DNA of 64,000 nucleotides from Anaerolineae bacterium (GCA_020848035.1 JADLAX010000020.1:1-64000); one strand, 5' to 3'. Shown: positions 50,113-59,440, numbered from the stretch's first letter. The notes: generated by a model not told the origin, from the sequence alone. A program made the numbers and translations.

Positions 50113-50488
50113 GCCATCTTCTAAAATTTGCTTGCTGCGGCGCGATCTTCGGCAAGCACGAAACCGCACCGGCTGCTTTGCAATATTGAATTTAAGCACA
50201 AGCTCGCTCACTACGGCCGTTTCCCCATCAAGCACAAATTGAAGGAGTGGATGCGGCCGTATCCCCCCACACTTTTAGCACGGCCGTCTACATGCAGGTA
50301 GCTCCTCACGCCCTACGTCTGCTGGCCGCCCGTGCCCCAAGTTACCGCCAGTTACCCCCACAACGGCCGTATTCTCACATCCTTTTGCCCCTCATTTGCA
50401 ATATCGTCCGACGCTTTACAAAAAGGTACAATCTGCACTATATTTGCACTACCACTTGGCAAACCCAGTCCAGAACAAGGAGTAGCGT
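50113..50488. other. Intergenic region with palindromes and a promoter
   Basis: This 376-nt gap contains at least three copies of ACGGCCGT or GCGGCCGT (50214-50376) and no convincing gene. An 81-codon frame (50247-50492) has no features and overlaps the next start. The next gene's promoter is listed separately. Confidence 0.5.
50415..50444 (+). promoter_or_regulatory. Candidate promoter of the M23-SH3-glycosidase gene
   Basis: TTTACA (50415-50420) and TATATT (50439-50444) are separated by 18 bp and lie 45 nt before the ATG, which has AAGGAG at a 7-nt spacing. Confidence 0.45.
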
Positions 50489-52930
50489 ATGAGCGATTTC
50501 AAATTTGAAGCCTGGCCTACCGAATACCGCCAAATTAACCAATATTTTGGACAAAACCCCCACAATTACGCCCAATTTGGCCTGCCCGGCCACGAAGGGC
50601 TGGACCTGATGGCTCCCACCGGCAGTAAAGTTTTTGCCGTCGCCCCTGGTACGGTGCGGGTAGTCAACACCTCAGCCACCAACCACAACTACGGTATTCA
50701 CGTTCGGGTGGATCATGCCGATGGCTGGCAAACCATCTATGGGCATATGCAGCAAACCACCGTGCAGGTGGGCCAGCCCGTGAAAGCAGGAGACCAGCTG
50801 GGTCTGGCAGATAACACGGGCAACAGCTTTGGCTCGCATCTGCACCTGACGCTCAAACGGCAAAACGCCTCCTACACCGACAACAGCGGCACCAAATGGC
50901 CCTACAACATCTTTGATCCCACCCCATTTTTGCTGCCGCTTATCGGCTGGCAGCGTCCGGCTGGCCCGTACACCGACGGCTGGGCCTACACCGACGGCAT
51001 CATCGTCGTAGGTGATCTGGCGCAGGTGAACAGCGGCGGCATTAATCTGCGCGAAACGGCCAGCGTGGTAGGCAAGCTGATCGATCTAGTCCCTGGCGGC
51101 ACCATCATCATTGTGACCGGCGCGGCGCGTGGGCAGTACACGCCGGTGAAGGTAGCCAATGCCTCGCTCAAGAACGTGCCAGCACCGCCGCCACCCACCC
51201 CAGCCCCGCCGCCACCACCCACGGAAAACGTGATCAATGGGTGGGCCTTCACAGCTTACATCACCCGCAGCGGCAATCAGGCCGTGGTGGGCCAGTTTGG
51301 CATTAATTTACGCGCCGCCGCCAGCCGGACGGCCACCAACATTGGCCTGGTAAAGGGCGGCAGCACGCTCACCATCACCGGCGCGCCGCAGGGGGAGTAC
51401 ACCCCGGTCAGTGCCCGGCGCGTGGACTTCTCTGGCCCGATCAACCTCCCGGAGGAGGTAACGCCGCCCATTACCCCCGCGCCACAGCCGCAGCCCACTC
51501 CCTCACCCACGCCACCCCCGGCGGACGCCATTTTGGGCTGGGCCTACACGGAGAATCTGACGATCAACGGCCGTCAAGTCATCTCCGGCCGATTTGGCAC
51601 CAATTTACGCGCGGCCCCCGTGCGCGGCGGCAGTAAGCTGGGTCTCTTTGTCGAGGGCGGCACCGGCACCATTGCCGGGCAATCCAGCGGTGAATACACG
51701 CCTATCTACGTCTCGCGCAGCAGCCTGCGCAACCTGCCGTCGCCGCTGCCGCCGATCACCCAGCCTACCCCGCTGCCCGGCGATACCACTCCGGTTCCAA
51801 CGCCGCAGCCCACCGCCGACACCACCCCAGGCTGGGCCTTTACCGCCGCTATCACCATTTCCGGCAGCAGCGCCAAAGCCGGGCAGTATGGCATCAATCT
51901 GCGCAGCGCACCCCGGCGTGACGCCGACATGGTGGGCTTTGTCCCTGGCAATGCCAGCATGATGGTGACCGGCACTGCCCAGGGTGAATACACGCCGGTG
52001 CGGGTGGATGACAACATCTTGCAAAACAAGGTCACCGGGCCAACACCCATCATCGACACCATCACCCCGCCCGACGACGCCATCGACCCGGAACCGCCCG
52101 CGTTGGGCAGCGCCCGGATTGGCCTGCACGCTTCGGCCGACCCCGGCATTTCGCAGGCCGAAATTGCCGAGTTTAACGACATGCGCCCCGGCATGATTAA
52201 GGTGCTGTCGTTTCATGAACCAACGGCCGTCCAGAAACTGTCCAAAAACCATCCCGACGCCCGCTGGGTGGTCCGTGCCTTCCTCGACTTCCGCTCGCCA
52301 AACGGGGTGCGCAATATCAGCCCTGGCCAGTTTGTCAACGATACCATCAACGACGTGCGCCGCACCCTGGAGATGATTGGCTCCGGTAAGGACGCAGTGA
52401 TCGAACTGCACAACGAGCCAAACCTGGTGCCCGAAGGGCTCAGCGGCGCCTGGCACGATGGTGCCAGCTTTGCCCAATGGTGGCTGGAAGTGCTGCGCCT
52501 CTACCGGCAGGCGATGCCAGGCCGCAAATTTATCTATCCCGGGCTGTCACCGGGTTCGGCCGTTTCGGGCATCAAACAAGACCATATCCAGTTCATCGAA
52601 GCCAGCCGCGTGGCTGTGGAAGCCGCCGACGGGTTGGCCATCCACACCTACTGGTCCAACATCTACCCCATGCAGCTGGCGCTTAACGTGCTGGATGATT
52701 ACATCAGCCGCTTCCGCTACAAACCGATCTGGGTCACCGAGGCCAGCAACAACAAAGCAGGCACGCCGGTCTACCAAAAAGCCCAGCAGTACCTGGACTT
52801 TTGGAAAGAGATTCAAAAACGGCCGACCGTGCAGGGCGTCACCTATTTTGTCGCTTCGGCCAGCGACCCGGCCTTCAAGGAAGAGGTTTGGGTCGGCAAT
52901 GACATCGGCAAGCGCATCGGGCGACGTTAA
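50489..52930 (+). CDS. M23 peptidase, four SH3-like repeats and a glycosidase-like domain
   Basis: The 813-aa protein has a LytM/M23 domain at the N-terminus with the zinc set His35-x3-Asp39 (GHEGLDLM), His86 (YGHM) and His117-x-His119 (SHLHLTL). Four repeats of about 98 residues follow, each with a GWAxT...GINLRxAP...GEYTPV pattern (SH3b-like), joined by Pro-rich linkers. The C-terminal domain is a TIM-barrel glycosidase type with Glu643 in ELHNEPN and Glu751 in WVTEAS. It probably cuts both peptide and glycan bonds of a cell wall. No signal peptide is visible, so release or export is unclear. Confidence 0.82.
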   Translation: MSDFKFEAWPTEYRQINQYFGQNPHNYAQFGLPGHEGLDLMAPTGSKVFAVAPGTVRVVNTSATNHNYGIHVRVDHADGWQTIYGHMQQTTVQVGQPVKAGDQLGLADNTGNSFGSHLHLTLKRQNASYTDNSGTKWPYNIFDPTPFLLPLIGWQRPAGPYTDGWAYTDGIIVVGDLAQVNSGGINLRETASVVGKLIDLVPGGTIIIVTGAARGQYTPVKVANASLKNVPAPPPPTPAPPPPPTENVINGWAFTAYITRSGNQAVVGQFGINLRAAASRTATNIGLVKGGSTLTITGAPQGEYTPVSARRVDFSGPINLPEEVTPPITPAPQPQPTPSPTPPPADAILGWAYTENLTINGRQVISGRFGTNLRAAPVRGGSKLGLFVEGGTGTIAGQSSGEYTPIYVSRSSLRNLPSPLPPITQPTPLPGDTTPVPTPQPTADTTPGWAFTAAITISGSSAKAGQYGINLRSAPRRDADMVGFVPGNASMMVTGTAQGEYTPVRVDDNILQNKVTGPTPIIDTITPPDDAIDPEPPALGSARIGLHASADPGISQAEIAEFNDMRPGMIKVLSFHEPTAVQKLSKNHPDARWVVRAFLDFRSPNGVRNISPGQFVNDTINDVRRTLEMIGSGKDAVIELHNEPNLVPEGLSGAWHDGASFAQWWLEVLRLYRQAMPGRKFIYPGLSPGSAVSGIKQDHIQFIEASRVAVEAADGLAIHTYWSNIYPMQLALNVLDDYISRFRYKPIWVTEASNNKAGTPVYQKAQQYLDFWKEIQKRPTVQGVTYFVASASDPAFKEEVWVGNDIGKRIGRR

Positions 52931-52949
52931 AAAAAGATTGGGCCAATTT

Positions 52950-53012
52950 TTACCCCCACCCTAACCCTCCCCCTGGCAGGGGGAGGGAATCTGGCTGGGG
53001 TGAGGGTGGTTT
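52950..53012. repeat. CCCTCNCC inverted repeat
   Basis: CCCCCACCCTAACCCTCCCCC and GGGGGAGGG, followed by GGCTGGGGTGAGGG, fold back on each other. The block is related to those at 5012 and 30188 and probably ends the preceding transcript. Confidence 0.7.
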
Positions 53013-53066
53013 TACGATTAAAAACCTAAACCGAAAGTTGGACCATTCTGAGGAAACCTTTCATAG

Positions 53067-53324
53067 ATGGAAATCATCCTCCCGGTTGTCGCAGCCATTC
53101 TTATCGCCGCTTTTGTGGCTTACCTGCAGCGGAGCCAACCCAGGGTACGCTGTCCCCAATGCCAGAGCCAGCAGGTACGCCAGCTGGAGCAGCAGCTGGA
53201 AAAAATCCAGCAAGACAGCACCATGGGGTATGCCGTCAAGCTAGACGTGAAGCTCATCATGAAAACAACGTACCGCTGCCAAACGTGCGGCCACGCCTGG
53301 ACGGTAACTGCCCCCGAAACATAA
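53067..53324 (+). CDS. Small membrane-anchored zinc-ribbon protein
   Basis: The 85-aa protein has an N-terminal hydrophobic segment (residues 2-20, EIILPVVAAILIAAFVAYL) and then two zinc-knuckle pairs: CPQC (near 29-32) and CQTC (near 70-73). The distance between them includes a helical linker rich in Gln. It may be a metal-binding or nucleic-acid-binding membrane protein. The family is not recognised, and the gene is short but has good coding character. GAGG lies upstream of its ATG. It is followed by a hairpin repeat. Confidence 0.6.
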   Translation: MEIILPVVAAILIAAFVAYLQRSQPRVRCPQCQSQQVRQLEQQLEKIQQDSTMGYAVKLDVKLIMKTTYRCQTCGHAWTVTAPET

Positions 53325-53371
53325 TTTTTAACCATGAAATTCTTGTCCGATGGGCAAAAAAAAATCAAAGA

Positions 53372-53403
53372 TTTCGCAGATTGAAAAGATTTTATCTGCG
53401 AAA
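53372..53403. repeat. Hairpin TTTCGCAGAT/ATCTGCGAAA
   Basis: TTTCGCAGAT (53372-53381) and ATCTGCGAAA (53394-53403) are perfect 10-bp arms with a 12-nt loop. The block is related to the CACAGAT and AATCTGCG families at 1045-1130. It lies between the zinc-ribbon and FAH-family genes. Confidence 0.65.
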
Positions 53404-53465
53404 TCTGCAAAATCTGTTGATAAAAATCCTGATTGATTCTGGCTTGTCCAGGTTAGGAGCCTCCC

Positions 53466-54332
53466 TTGAAATTAGTGCGCTATGAACACAACGGCCGTTC
53501 CCCACAGGTCGGCCTCGTCGTCGAAAACCGGGTGATTGATTTGTCCGGCGTTGTCCCGTCGATGCATGCCCTGATTACCCTCAGCGCCGACGGCCAGACA
53601 GTCATCCGCCAGCAAGCCACAGCGGGCCAGGGCATTCCGTTGAACGAGGTCAGGCTGGTTGCTCCACTCCAGCCCCGGCGCAATGTGATGTGCCTGGGCA
53701 AAAATTACGCCGACCACGCCCGCGAAATGCAAACGGCCCACAACGAACCCATCGAACTGCCCCAGTTCCCCGTCATCTTTACCAAAGCCACCACCAGCGT
53801 TTCTGGCCCCACCGACCCCATTCCGTTTGATCCAACCGTGTCCGAACAGATTGATTGGGAAGTGGAGCTGGCCGTCATCATCGGCAAGCAGGGCAAAAAC
53901 ATTCCCGCCGAGCAGGCGATGGAGTATGTCTTTGGCTACACCGTGCTCAACGACGTCACGGCCCGCGATTTGCAGCGGCAGGGCAAGCAGTTTTTTAAGG
54001 GCAAGAGCCTGGACGGAAGCTGCCCCATCGGCCCGTGGATTGTGACGGCCGATGAGCTGACCAATCCGCACAACCTGGATGTGCGCTGCCTGGTGAACGG
54101 CGTGGAGAAGCAGGCCAGCAATACGCGCCACATGATTTTCGACATCCCCACCACCATCGCCTACCTCTCACGCGGCATGACGCTGCTGCCTGGCGACGTC
54201 ATCGCCACCGGCACACCCGACGGCGTTGGTTCCGCCCGGACCCCACCCGAATTTTTGCGCCCGGGCGATGTGCTCACCTCGATTGTGGCCGGCATTGGCG
54301 AACTGCGGAACGTGGTAACGGCCGTTCCCTAA
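53466..54332 (+). CDS. Fumarylacetoacetate hydrolase family protein
   Basis: The 288-aa protein has the FAH fold: NVMCLGKNYADHAREM, FTKATTSVSGP, DWEVELAVIIGKQGKNIP with the metal-binding Glu, YVFGYTVLNDVTARDLQ, KSLDGSCPIGPWIVT and MTLLPGDVIATGTPDGVG. These enzymes cleave C-C bonds or decarboxylate oxo-acids in aromatic or sugar catabolism. The start is TTG at 53466, supported by AGGAG 6 nt upstream. The substrate is unknown. It is convergent with the GT39 gene. Confidence 0.9.
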   Translation: MKLVRYEHNGRSPQVGLVVENRVIDLSGVVPSMHALITLSADGQTVIRQQATAGQGIPLNEVRLVAPLQPRRNVMCLGKNYADHAREMQTAHNEPIELPQFPVIFTKATTSVSGPTDPIPFDPTVSEQIDWEVELAVIIGKQGKNIPAEQAMEYVFGYTVLNDVTARDLQRQGKQFFKGKSLDGSCPIGPWIVTADELTNPHNLDVRCLVNGVEKQASNTRHMIFDIPTTIAYLSRGMTLLPGDVIATGTPDGVGSARTPPEFLRPGDVLTSIVAGIGELRNVVTAVP

Positions 54333-54336
54333 AATG

Positions 54337-54372
54337 AGATTGGATCAATCTTGAAGATTGGTCCAATCCTCC
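54337..54372. terminator. GATTGG-CCAATC hairpin between convergent genes
   Basis: GAGATTGGATCAATCTTGAAGATTGGTCCAATCC contains nested inverted repeats (GATTGG/CCAATC). It lies between the FAH-family and GT39 genes and resembles the palindrome at 163-177. Confidence 0.55.
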
Positions 54373-54378
54373 CCACCC

Positions 54379-56058
54379 CTAATTCTCTTTTTCGTACACA
54401 ATGGCTTGAATGTGCAGGTCGCGACGGCCGTTGGCCTTCACGGATTCCCACTCTGGCACGGTAGGCTGGTGGTTGTTGAGCCAGTCGTCCAGTTCGTAAA
54501 ACGGGACGGTGAAGGAGTGACGGCTCTTTTCGTCGAAGCCGTCTTCGAGGACGGCCGTATAGTCTGGCCAGGCCGCCGCACCCCACGGACTACCCTCCAG
54601 CACCACCACAAATTGGACCTCACTTGCCTGGAGCTGCTGGCGAAACTGGGTCAGACTTTCCGCGGTGGCGGGCGGCAAAACCAGCGAAGGCACAATCCAC
54701 GAGGTCTGGTGTTCGGCCGCCAACCGCCAGGACAGCGCTTCAGCGCTGAATTGGTCCCACGGGTTGATCAGCAAAAAACGGCCGTTGGGGGACATTTGCT
54801 CTTCCAACCAGGCAGCCAGATCATTCAGGACCGGCTGCGTTTCGTATTCCACCTCCAGGCGTGAGCCAAACAGGGCAAAACGCTGGGGCAGGGTCTGGGC
54901 GCTTTGCCAGCCCGCCAGCAGCAGCCCACCCAGCAGCAGCGGCACAGCCTGCCGCCAGCGGTGACGCAGCGGTAACAGCAAATTGGTGAGCATAACGGCC
55001 GTCATCACATGCAGCGCGGGCACAAAAGTGGCAATAAACCGGGGGTTAAACGGGTGGTTGATGAACATGATCAGCGCCATGCCCACCAGGAAGTAACCCA
55101 GCAGCAGCTGAATCCCAGGCTTGCGCCAGTTAGCCAAAGCCCACGCCAGCCCAGCCAGGTTCACCAGGGCAAACAGCGGGGCCGGCGTTTCGAAGCGGGC
55201 CAGGCTAAGCGGGTAGTAGGTAAAACCGCGCCACGAGAGCCAGGCGTTGCCGTCGGAGAGCGGTTGGGCGTAATCCAGCGCCCCACTCAGGCCGCCGGGG
55301 CGGGCCAGCCAGAGCAGCAGCACCGCCGCCAGCGGGGCAAACAAAGCCGCCCAGCGCCGCCAGGGCAAGGGGTGCCAGCCATGACGCACATTGCCAAAAA
55401 CAGGCACCAGTTCGCTGAGAGCAACGGCCGTTACCGTCACCGCGCCGTAGGTGTATTTGGTAAGCACGGTGAGAATTAGACAAAAGCTGGCCAGGAGAAG
55501 GCGACCGGACGACGGCCGTTTGCCCGCCCGCACATATGCCCACAAGGCCAGCAAACTGACCAGCAGGCCCGGCGTTTCCAGCATCACCAGCGTACCGTTC
55601 ACCAGCAAGGAGGTCATGGCTGCGGTGAGACTGGCCGCGATGAGGCCGCTGAGCCAGCCGTATTTTTCGTCGATTTCCAGGCAGATGGCATACAGCACCG
55701 GCAGCGCCAGAAAGAGGCAGACTGCGCTAAAGAGACGGGCAGTCACGGCCGTTCCGCCCCACAGCCAAAAAACCAGCGCCTTGAGCCAGGTCACCCCCGG
55801 CGGATAAAAATTTTGCGCCGTCAGCCGCTGGAAAAATTCGCCCAGATGCCCGCCGTCCAGAGCCAGGGCCATTTGCAGCGCGGGCAAGGCGTGGTTGGCT
55901 TCATCGGAGTCAAACGGGAAGTGCTGCAAGGCGAGGATATGGCGGGTGAGGAAGAGCAAGACGGCCGCAGCCACCACCAGCACCAGCAATAAACCCAACC
56001 AGGCGTGACGGCGCACAGGTGGCAGCGAGGTCGTGGGCAAAGGAGAAACAGCAGGCAT
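54379..56058 (-). CDS. Glycosyltransferase family 39-like membrane protein
   Basis: The 559-aa protein has about ten hydrophobic segments and the ArnT/GT39-type start: LFLTRHILALQHFPFDSDEANHALPAL, in which the acidic DSDE motif in the first periplasmic loop binds the catalytic metal. FYPPGVTWLKALVFWLWGGTAVTARLF follows. The C-terminal part is a soluble domain. Such enzymes transfer a sugar from a polyprenyl phosphate donor to lipids or proteins in the periplasm. It is a single gene, convergent with the FAH-family gene. Confidence 0.82.
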   Translation of the reverse strand: MPAVSPLPTTSLPPVRRHAWLGLLLVLVVAAAVLLFLTRHILALQHFPFDSDEANHALPALQMALALDGGHLGEFFQRLTAQNFYPPGVTWLKALVFWLWGGTAVTARLFSAVCLFLALPVLYAICLEIDEKYGWLSGLIAASLTAAMTSLLVNGTLVMLETPGLLVSLLALWAYVRAGKRPSSGRLLLASFCLILTVLTKYTYGAVTVTAVALSELVPVFGNVRHGWHPLPWRRWAALFAPLAAVLLLWLARPGGLSGALDYAQPLSDGNAWLSWRGFTYYPLSLARFETPAPLFALVNLAGLAWALANWRKPGIQLLLGYFLVGMALIMFINHPFNPRFIATFVPALHVMTAVMLTNLLLPLRHRWRQAVPLLLGGLLLAGWQSAQTLPQRFALFGSRLEVEYETQPVLNDLAAWLEEQMSPNGRFLLINPWDQFSAEALSWRLAAEHQTSWIVPSLVLPPATAESLTQFRQQLQASEVQFVVVLEGSPWGAAAWPDYTAVLEDGFDEKSRHSFTVPFYELDDWLNNHQPTVPEWESVKANGRRDLHIQAIVYEKEN

Positions 56059-56134
56059 AAGGCGCTATTGTGGCGTAGTTTGAGAGGCAGCGCAACACAC
56101 GCCCCCTAGTAAAACTGTGCCCAAAAATTGGTGA

Positions 56135-56195
56135 TTGACAGGAACGGCCGTCTCGTGCTAAAGTATCCCCCATCGCTAAAAAAAATTTTAGCGAT
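56135..56195 (+). promoter_or_regulatory. Promoter and perfect operator palindrome of the ArsR-like gene
   Basis: TTGACA (56135-56140) and TAAAGT (56159-56164) are separated by 18 bp. A 24-bp palindrome, ATCGCTAAAA-AAAA-TTTTAGCGAT, spans 56172-56195 with perfect 10-bp arms just after the -10. The arrangement suggests autorepression by the regulator encoded directly downstream. Confidence 0.7.
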
Positions 56196-56229
56196 AAATA
56201 AACACCTAGCACAACAGGCAGTTTTTCTG

Positions 56230-56859
56230 ATGGATCAATTTCAACCGCAAGAAATTTTAATCATCAACGATCTTGAATCCCTGCGCGTCATTGCCGACCC
56301 GCTGCGCACGCAAATCATCGAAATCCTCATCTTCCAGCCCGCCACGGTGAAGCAGGTGGCCGACAAGCTGGGCCTGGCCCCCAGCAAGCTGTACTACCAC
56401 TTCAACACGCTGGAACAGGCAGGCTTCATTGTGATGGTGGAAACACGCATGGTGGCCAACATGCAGGAAAAATATTACCGGGCCATCGCCAACGCCTTTG
56501 AATTGGATCAATCCCTGCTCACCTTCCACACCGACGCGGGCCGCGATTCGGTCCACACCTTGCTCAACAACATCCTGGACACCACCAAGGAAGATATTTT
56601 CCGCAGCTTCCAGGCGCGCCTGCTGGCCCTGGACAAAGGCAGCACCGAGAGCGAAAAGCGGTTTATGCTCACCCGCCAGACCAACCAGATTCCCGAAAGC
56701 CGCGCCCAGGAGTTTATGCAAAAGCTGCAAGAGATGCTGGTTGAATTTTCACAGGAAAAACCCGCTGAAGAAACGGCCGAATCCCTCAAATATTACGTCT
56801 TCACCGTCGCCTTCTACCCGTCAATTTATTACACCGATGAAGCGTCTGATTCCGAGTAA
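56230..56859 (+). CDS. ArsR-type helix-turn-helix regulator with C-terminal effector region
   Basis: The protein of about 209 aa has a winged-helix N-terminus (LRVIADPLRTQIIEILIFQPATVKQVADKLGLAPSKLYYHFNTLEQAGFI) and a long C-terminal part with helices (TLLNNILDTTKEDIFRSFQARLLALDKG). The DNA-binding part matches ArsR-like transcription factors. I start at the ATG at 56230, since the longer frame runs into the operator. It is followed on the same strand by an MFS exporter gene, so it probably represses the exporter in answer to a ligand. A perfect palindrome lies 34 nt upstream. Confidence 0.85.
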   Translation: MDQFQPQEILIINDLESLRVIADPLRTQIIEILIFQPATVKQVADKLGLAPSKLYYHFNTLEQAGFIVMVETRMVANMQEKYYRAIANAFELDQSLLTFHTDAGRDSVHTLLNNILDTTKEDIFRSFQARLLALDKGSTESEKRFMLTRQTNQIPESRAQEFMQKLQEMLVEFSQEKPAEETAESLKYYVFTVAFYPSIYYTDEASDSE

Positions 56860-56998
56860 ACCGTAACAAGGCCTTTTGGAATTTCATAGGTCGTGGGCTA
56901 AAACGTGAAACGTGATTCATTGCTGATCACGTTACGCGGCCTGTTAACCATGGAAATTCCCCAAAAGCTACACAAACCATTCGTGGAGGTGCAGAGGA

Positions 56999-58369
56999 AT
57001 GACTGCTAACAATTCGCCCCAGTCGATGCGAACCTTTTTTATCATCTGGCTCGGCCAGCTGGTCTCAATGATTGGCTCCGGGCTGACCGGCTTTGGCCTG
57101 GCAGTGTGGATATACGAACAGACCGGGCAGGCGACGCCGTTTGCCCTCACCGTGATGTTTGGCAACCTGCCCCAGGTGTTGATTTCCCCCTTTGCCGGGG
57201 CGCTGATAGACCGCTGGAACCGCCGCCTCGTGATGATTATCGCCGATACCGGCAGTGCGCTGATCACCCTGGTCTTTTTCCTTTTGTTGGCTTTTGGCCA
57301 GCTGGCCATCTGGCAAATTTACCTGGGCGTCATTCTCAGCTCGGTCCTGGCCAGCTTCCAGGAGCCAGCCTACGCGGCCTCCATCACCATGCTGGTACCA
57401 AAAAAGGATCTGCCCCGCGCCAACGGCCTGATGCAGATGGGCCAGGCGCTGCAAATGTTGATTGCCCCGGTGCTGGCCGGCATCTTGTTTGTGTCCATCG
57501 GTCTGCGCGGCATCATCATGATTGATGCCGTGACCTTCTTTTTTGCCGTGGGAGCGCTGCTGCTGGTACACATTCCGCAGCCCCAACGGACCAGCCAGGC
57601 AGAAACGGCCGAAACCAACCGCTCGTTGTGGCGTGAAGCCGCTTTTGGCTGGCATTACCTGCGGGCACGGCGCGGGCTGTTTGGCCTGCTCATCTTCTTC
57701 GCCCTGGTGAACTTCTTTTTGAACTTTTCGGCCGTTTTGCTAGGACCGATGATCTTGTCGTTTGGCACGGCCGCTGGCCTGGGCACGGCGCAAACGATGG
57801 GCGGCGTGGGCATGCTCATTGGCAGCATCGCCATGAGCACCTGGCGGGGGCCAAAACAACGCATGACGGCCGTTATTGGCTTCATCTTCCTGGCTTCCTG
57901 TGGGCTTTTTATCGCCGGGCTGCAATCGTCCGTCTGGGTTGTCGCCGTAGGGATGTTTTTGCTGATGTTCAGCGTGCCCTTTGGCTCGGGCCTGAGCCAG
58001 ACCATCTTCCAGACCAAGGTGGAACCGGCCGTTCAGGGCCGCGTCTTCTCCATTCGCACCATGATTGCCCGCTCGATGATGCCCGTCGCCTTTCTGCTGG
58101 CCGGGCCGCTGGCCGACCAGGTGTTTGAGCCGCTGCTGCGCGAAGGCGGAGCGCTGGCCAGCACCTGGATTGGCTCGTTGGTGGGTGTGGGACCAGGCCG
58201 CGGCATCGGCGCGTTGTACCTGGTTTCGGCCGTGGTGCTGTGGGCCGCCAGCGGCCTGGCCTGGGCCAACCCGCACATTCGCCACGTGGAAACGGATCTG
58301 CCGGATGCAGTCATCGAACCAGATCATTCGGGTGAACTGTTGACAGGCGTGGTGGAAACGGCCGTTTAG
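56999..58369 (+). CDS. Major facilitator superfamily exporter
   Basis: The 456-aa protein has 12 predicted membrane helices and MFS_3/EntS-type features: GQLVSMIGSGLTGFGLAVWIYEQTG, SPFAGALIDRWNRR (the MFS loop 2-3 motif) and ANGLMQMGQALQMLIAPVLAGIL. Such proteins export siderophores, drugs or other small molecules by proton antiport. GGAGG 9 nt before the ATG supports the start. The gap to the ArsR-like gene is 139 nt and holds an ACGTGAA-type repeat, so the pair may be independently controlled. The substrate is unknown. Confidence 0.9.
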   Translation: MTANNSPQSMRTFFIIWLGQLVSMIGSGLTGFGLAVWIYEQTGQATPFALTVMFGNLPQVLISPFAGALIDRWNRRLVMIIADTGSALITLVFFLLLAFGQLAIWQIYLGVILSSVLASFQEPAYAASITMLVPKKDLPRANGLMQMGQALQMLIAPVLAGILFVSIGLRGIIMIDAVTFFFAVGALLLVHIPQPQRTSQAETAETNRSLWREAAFGWHYLRARRGLFGLLIFFALVNFFLNFSAVLLGPMILSFGTAAGLGTAQTMGGVGMLIGSIAMSTWRGPKQRMTAVIGFIFLASCGLFIAGLQSSVWVVAVGMFLLMFSVPFGSGLSQTIFQTKVEPAVQGRVFSIRTMIARSMMPVAFLLAGPLADQVFEPLLREGGALASTWIGSLVGVGPGRGIGALYLVSAVVLWAASGLAWANPHIRHVETDLPDAVIEPDHSGELLTGVVETAV

Positions 58370-58380
58370 CCTATTTTAAA

Positions 58381-58414
58381 GTGGGCCACTCTTGAGGAAT
58401 GGCCCACTCTAAAA
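58381..58414. terminator. Bidirectional terminator between exporter and antiporter genes
   Basis: GTGGGCCA (58381-58388) pairs with TGGCCCAC (58400-58407) around an 11-nt loop and is followed by TCTAAAAAA. The genes on either side are convergent. A similar stem (GCCACTCT/AGAGTGGC) occurs at 25632. Confidence 0.65.
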
Positions 58415-58432
58415 AACGGACAGTTATCTCCC

Positions 58433-59422
58433 TCAGGCACCGATGCCGCGCAGGTAGAGCAGGTACATCCCCAGCAGGTAAACCACAATGGTGGCGATAC
58501 TGTCCACTTCAATAAAGAGGATTTTGCGCTCGACGCGGGCCAGGTTACCCACCAGAGCCATGTTGGTGAGCAGCAGCGCCAGCAGACCTACCAGGGCAAA
58601 ATTCTCGTCGATGGCCCCGAGGAAACGGCCGTCTAAGTAAAAGAAATCGGACACACCCAGCGCCAGCATGTTGAATACACTGGAACCCAGCAGGTTGCCC
58701 ACGGCCATGTCGTAGGCGTTCATGCGCACGGCCGCCAGAGCCGCCAACAGCTCCGGCAAGGAGGTCACCAGGCTCAGCAGCGCCGTGCCCACAAAACCCG
58801 TGCCTAAACCGGTTATTGCCGCGATCTCTGTGCTGGAATTGACCAACAGCGGCACCACGGCCATGAGGACACCGGCCGAAATCAGAAAGCCAAACACACC
58901 ACGCCGTAAGCTGGGGAAATCCGCCGCAGGCTCCGAGACCGCCACCGGCTCCACCGGGCTGCGATTTTCCCGCTGAACAAGCCAGATGCCGCCAAAATAC
59001 AGCGCAATGAGCACCAGGCTGTCGACTCCCACCCAGCCAATCTTCAAATCCACGTCGTCCAGGATGGAAATAATGGCCACAAGCATCAAAATGGTGGTCA
59101 ATGCGGCCGTCAGCGCGTGGGTGACAGCGATGCGTCGCAGCAGCGGCACCTGGTAGTTAATCAGGTCGACCACAGCCAGCAGCATCATGTTGACCATGTT
59201 GCTGCCAAAAAAGTTACCCGCCGCCAGGTTTGGGTACCCTGCCTGGAAGGAGCTAATCGAGGCAATAAATTCGGGCAAGGAGGTGGCCCCCGCCAGGAAA
59301 ATGGTGCCCACAAACAGTCCGCCCAGGCGGGTACGCACAGCAATGATGTCGCCATATTCGGCTAATTTAATGGCCGCATACACCACAACGGCCGAACTGA
59401 GGAGAAATTGTAACCAGATCAT
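58433..59422 (-). CDS. Sodium/calcium antiporter (CaCA family)
   Basis: The 329-aa protein has the two inverted alpha repeats of the CaCA family: GTIFLAGATSLPEFIASI...NFFGSNMVNMML and GTALLSLVTSLPELLAAL...NLLGSSVFNMLA, which carry the ion-binding Glu and Asn residues. About ten transmembrane helices are visible. It exports Ca2+ (or another cation) in exchange for Na+ or H+. It is a single gene convergent with the MFS gene. The length is typical for YrbG-like proteins. Confidence 0.9.
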   Translation of the reverse strand: MIWLQFLLSSAVVVYAAIKLAEYGDIIAVRTRLGGLFVGTIFLAGATSLPEFIASISSFQAGYPNLAAGNFFGSNMVNMMLLAVVDLINYQVPLLRRIAVTHALTAALTTILMLVAIISILDDVDLKIGWVGVDSLVLIALYFGGIWLVQRENRSPVEPVAVSEPAADFPSLRRGVFGFLISAGVLMAVVPLLVNSSTEIAAITGLGTGFVGTALLSLVTSLPELLAALAAVRMNAYDMAVGNLLGSSVFNMLALGVSDFFYLDGRFLGAIDENFALVGLLALLLTNMALVGNLARVERKILFIEVDSIATIVVYLLGMYLLYLRGIGA

Positions 59423-59440
59423 AGTTTTAGTTCACGAGTT

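Noticed and set aside
50247..50492. 81-codon plus-strand frame before the M23 gene
   Set aside because: Overlaps the promoter and start of the next gene and has no family features.
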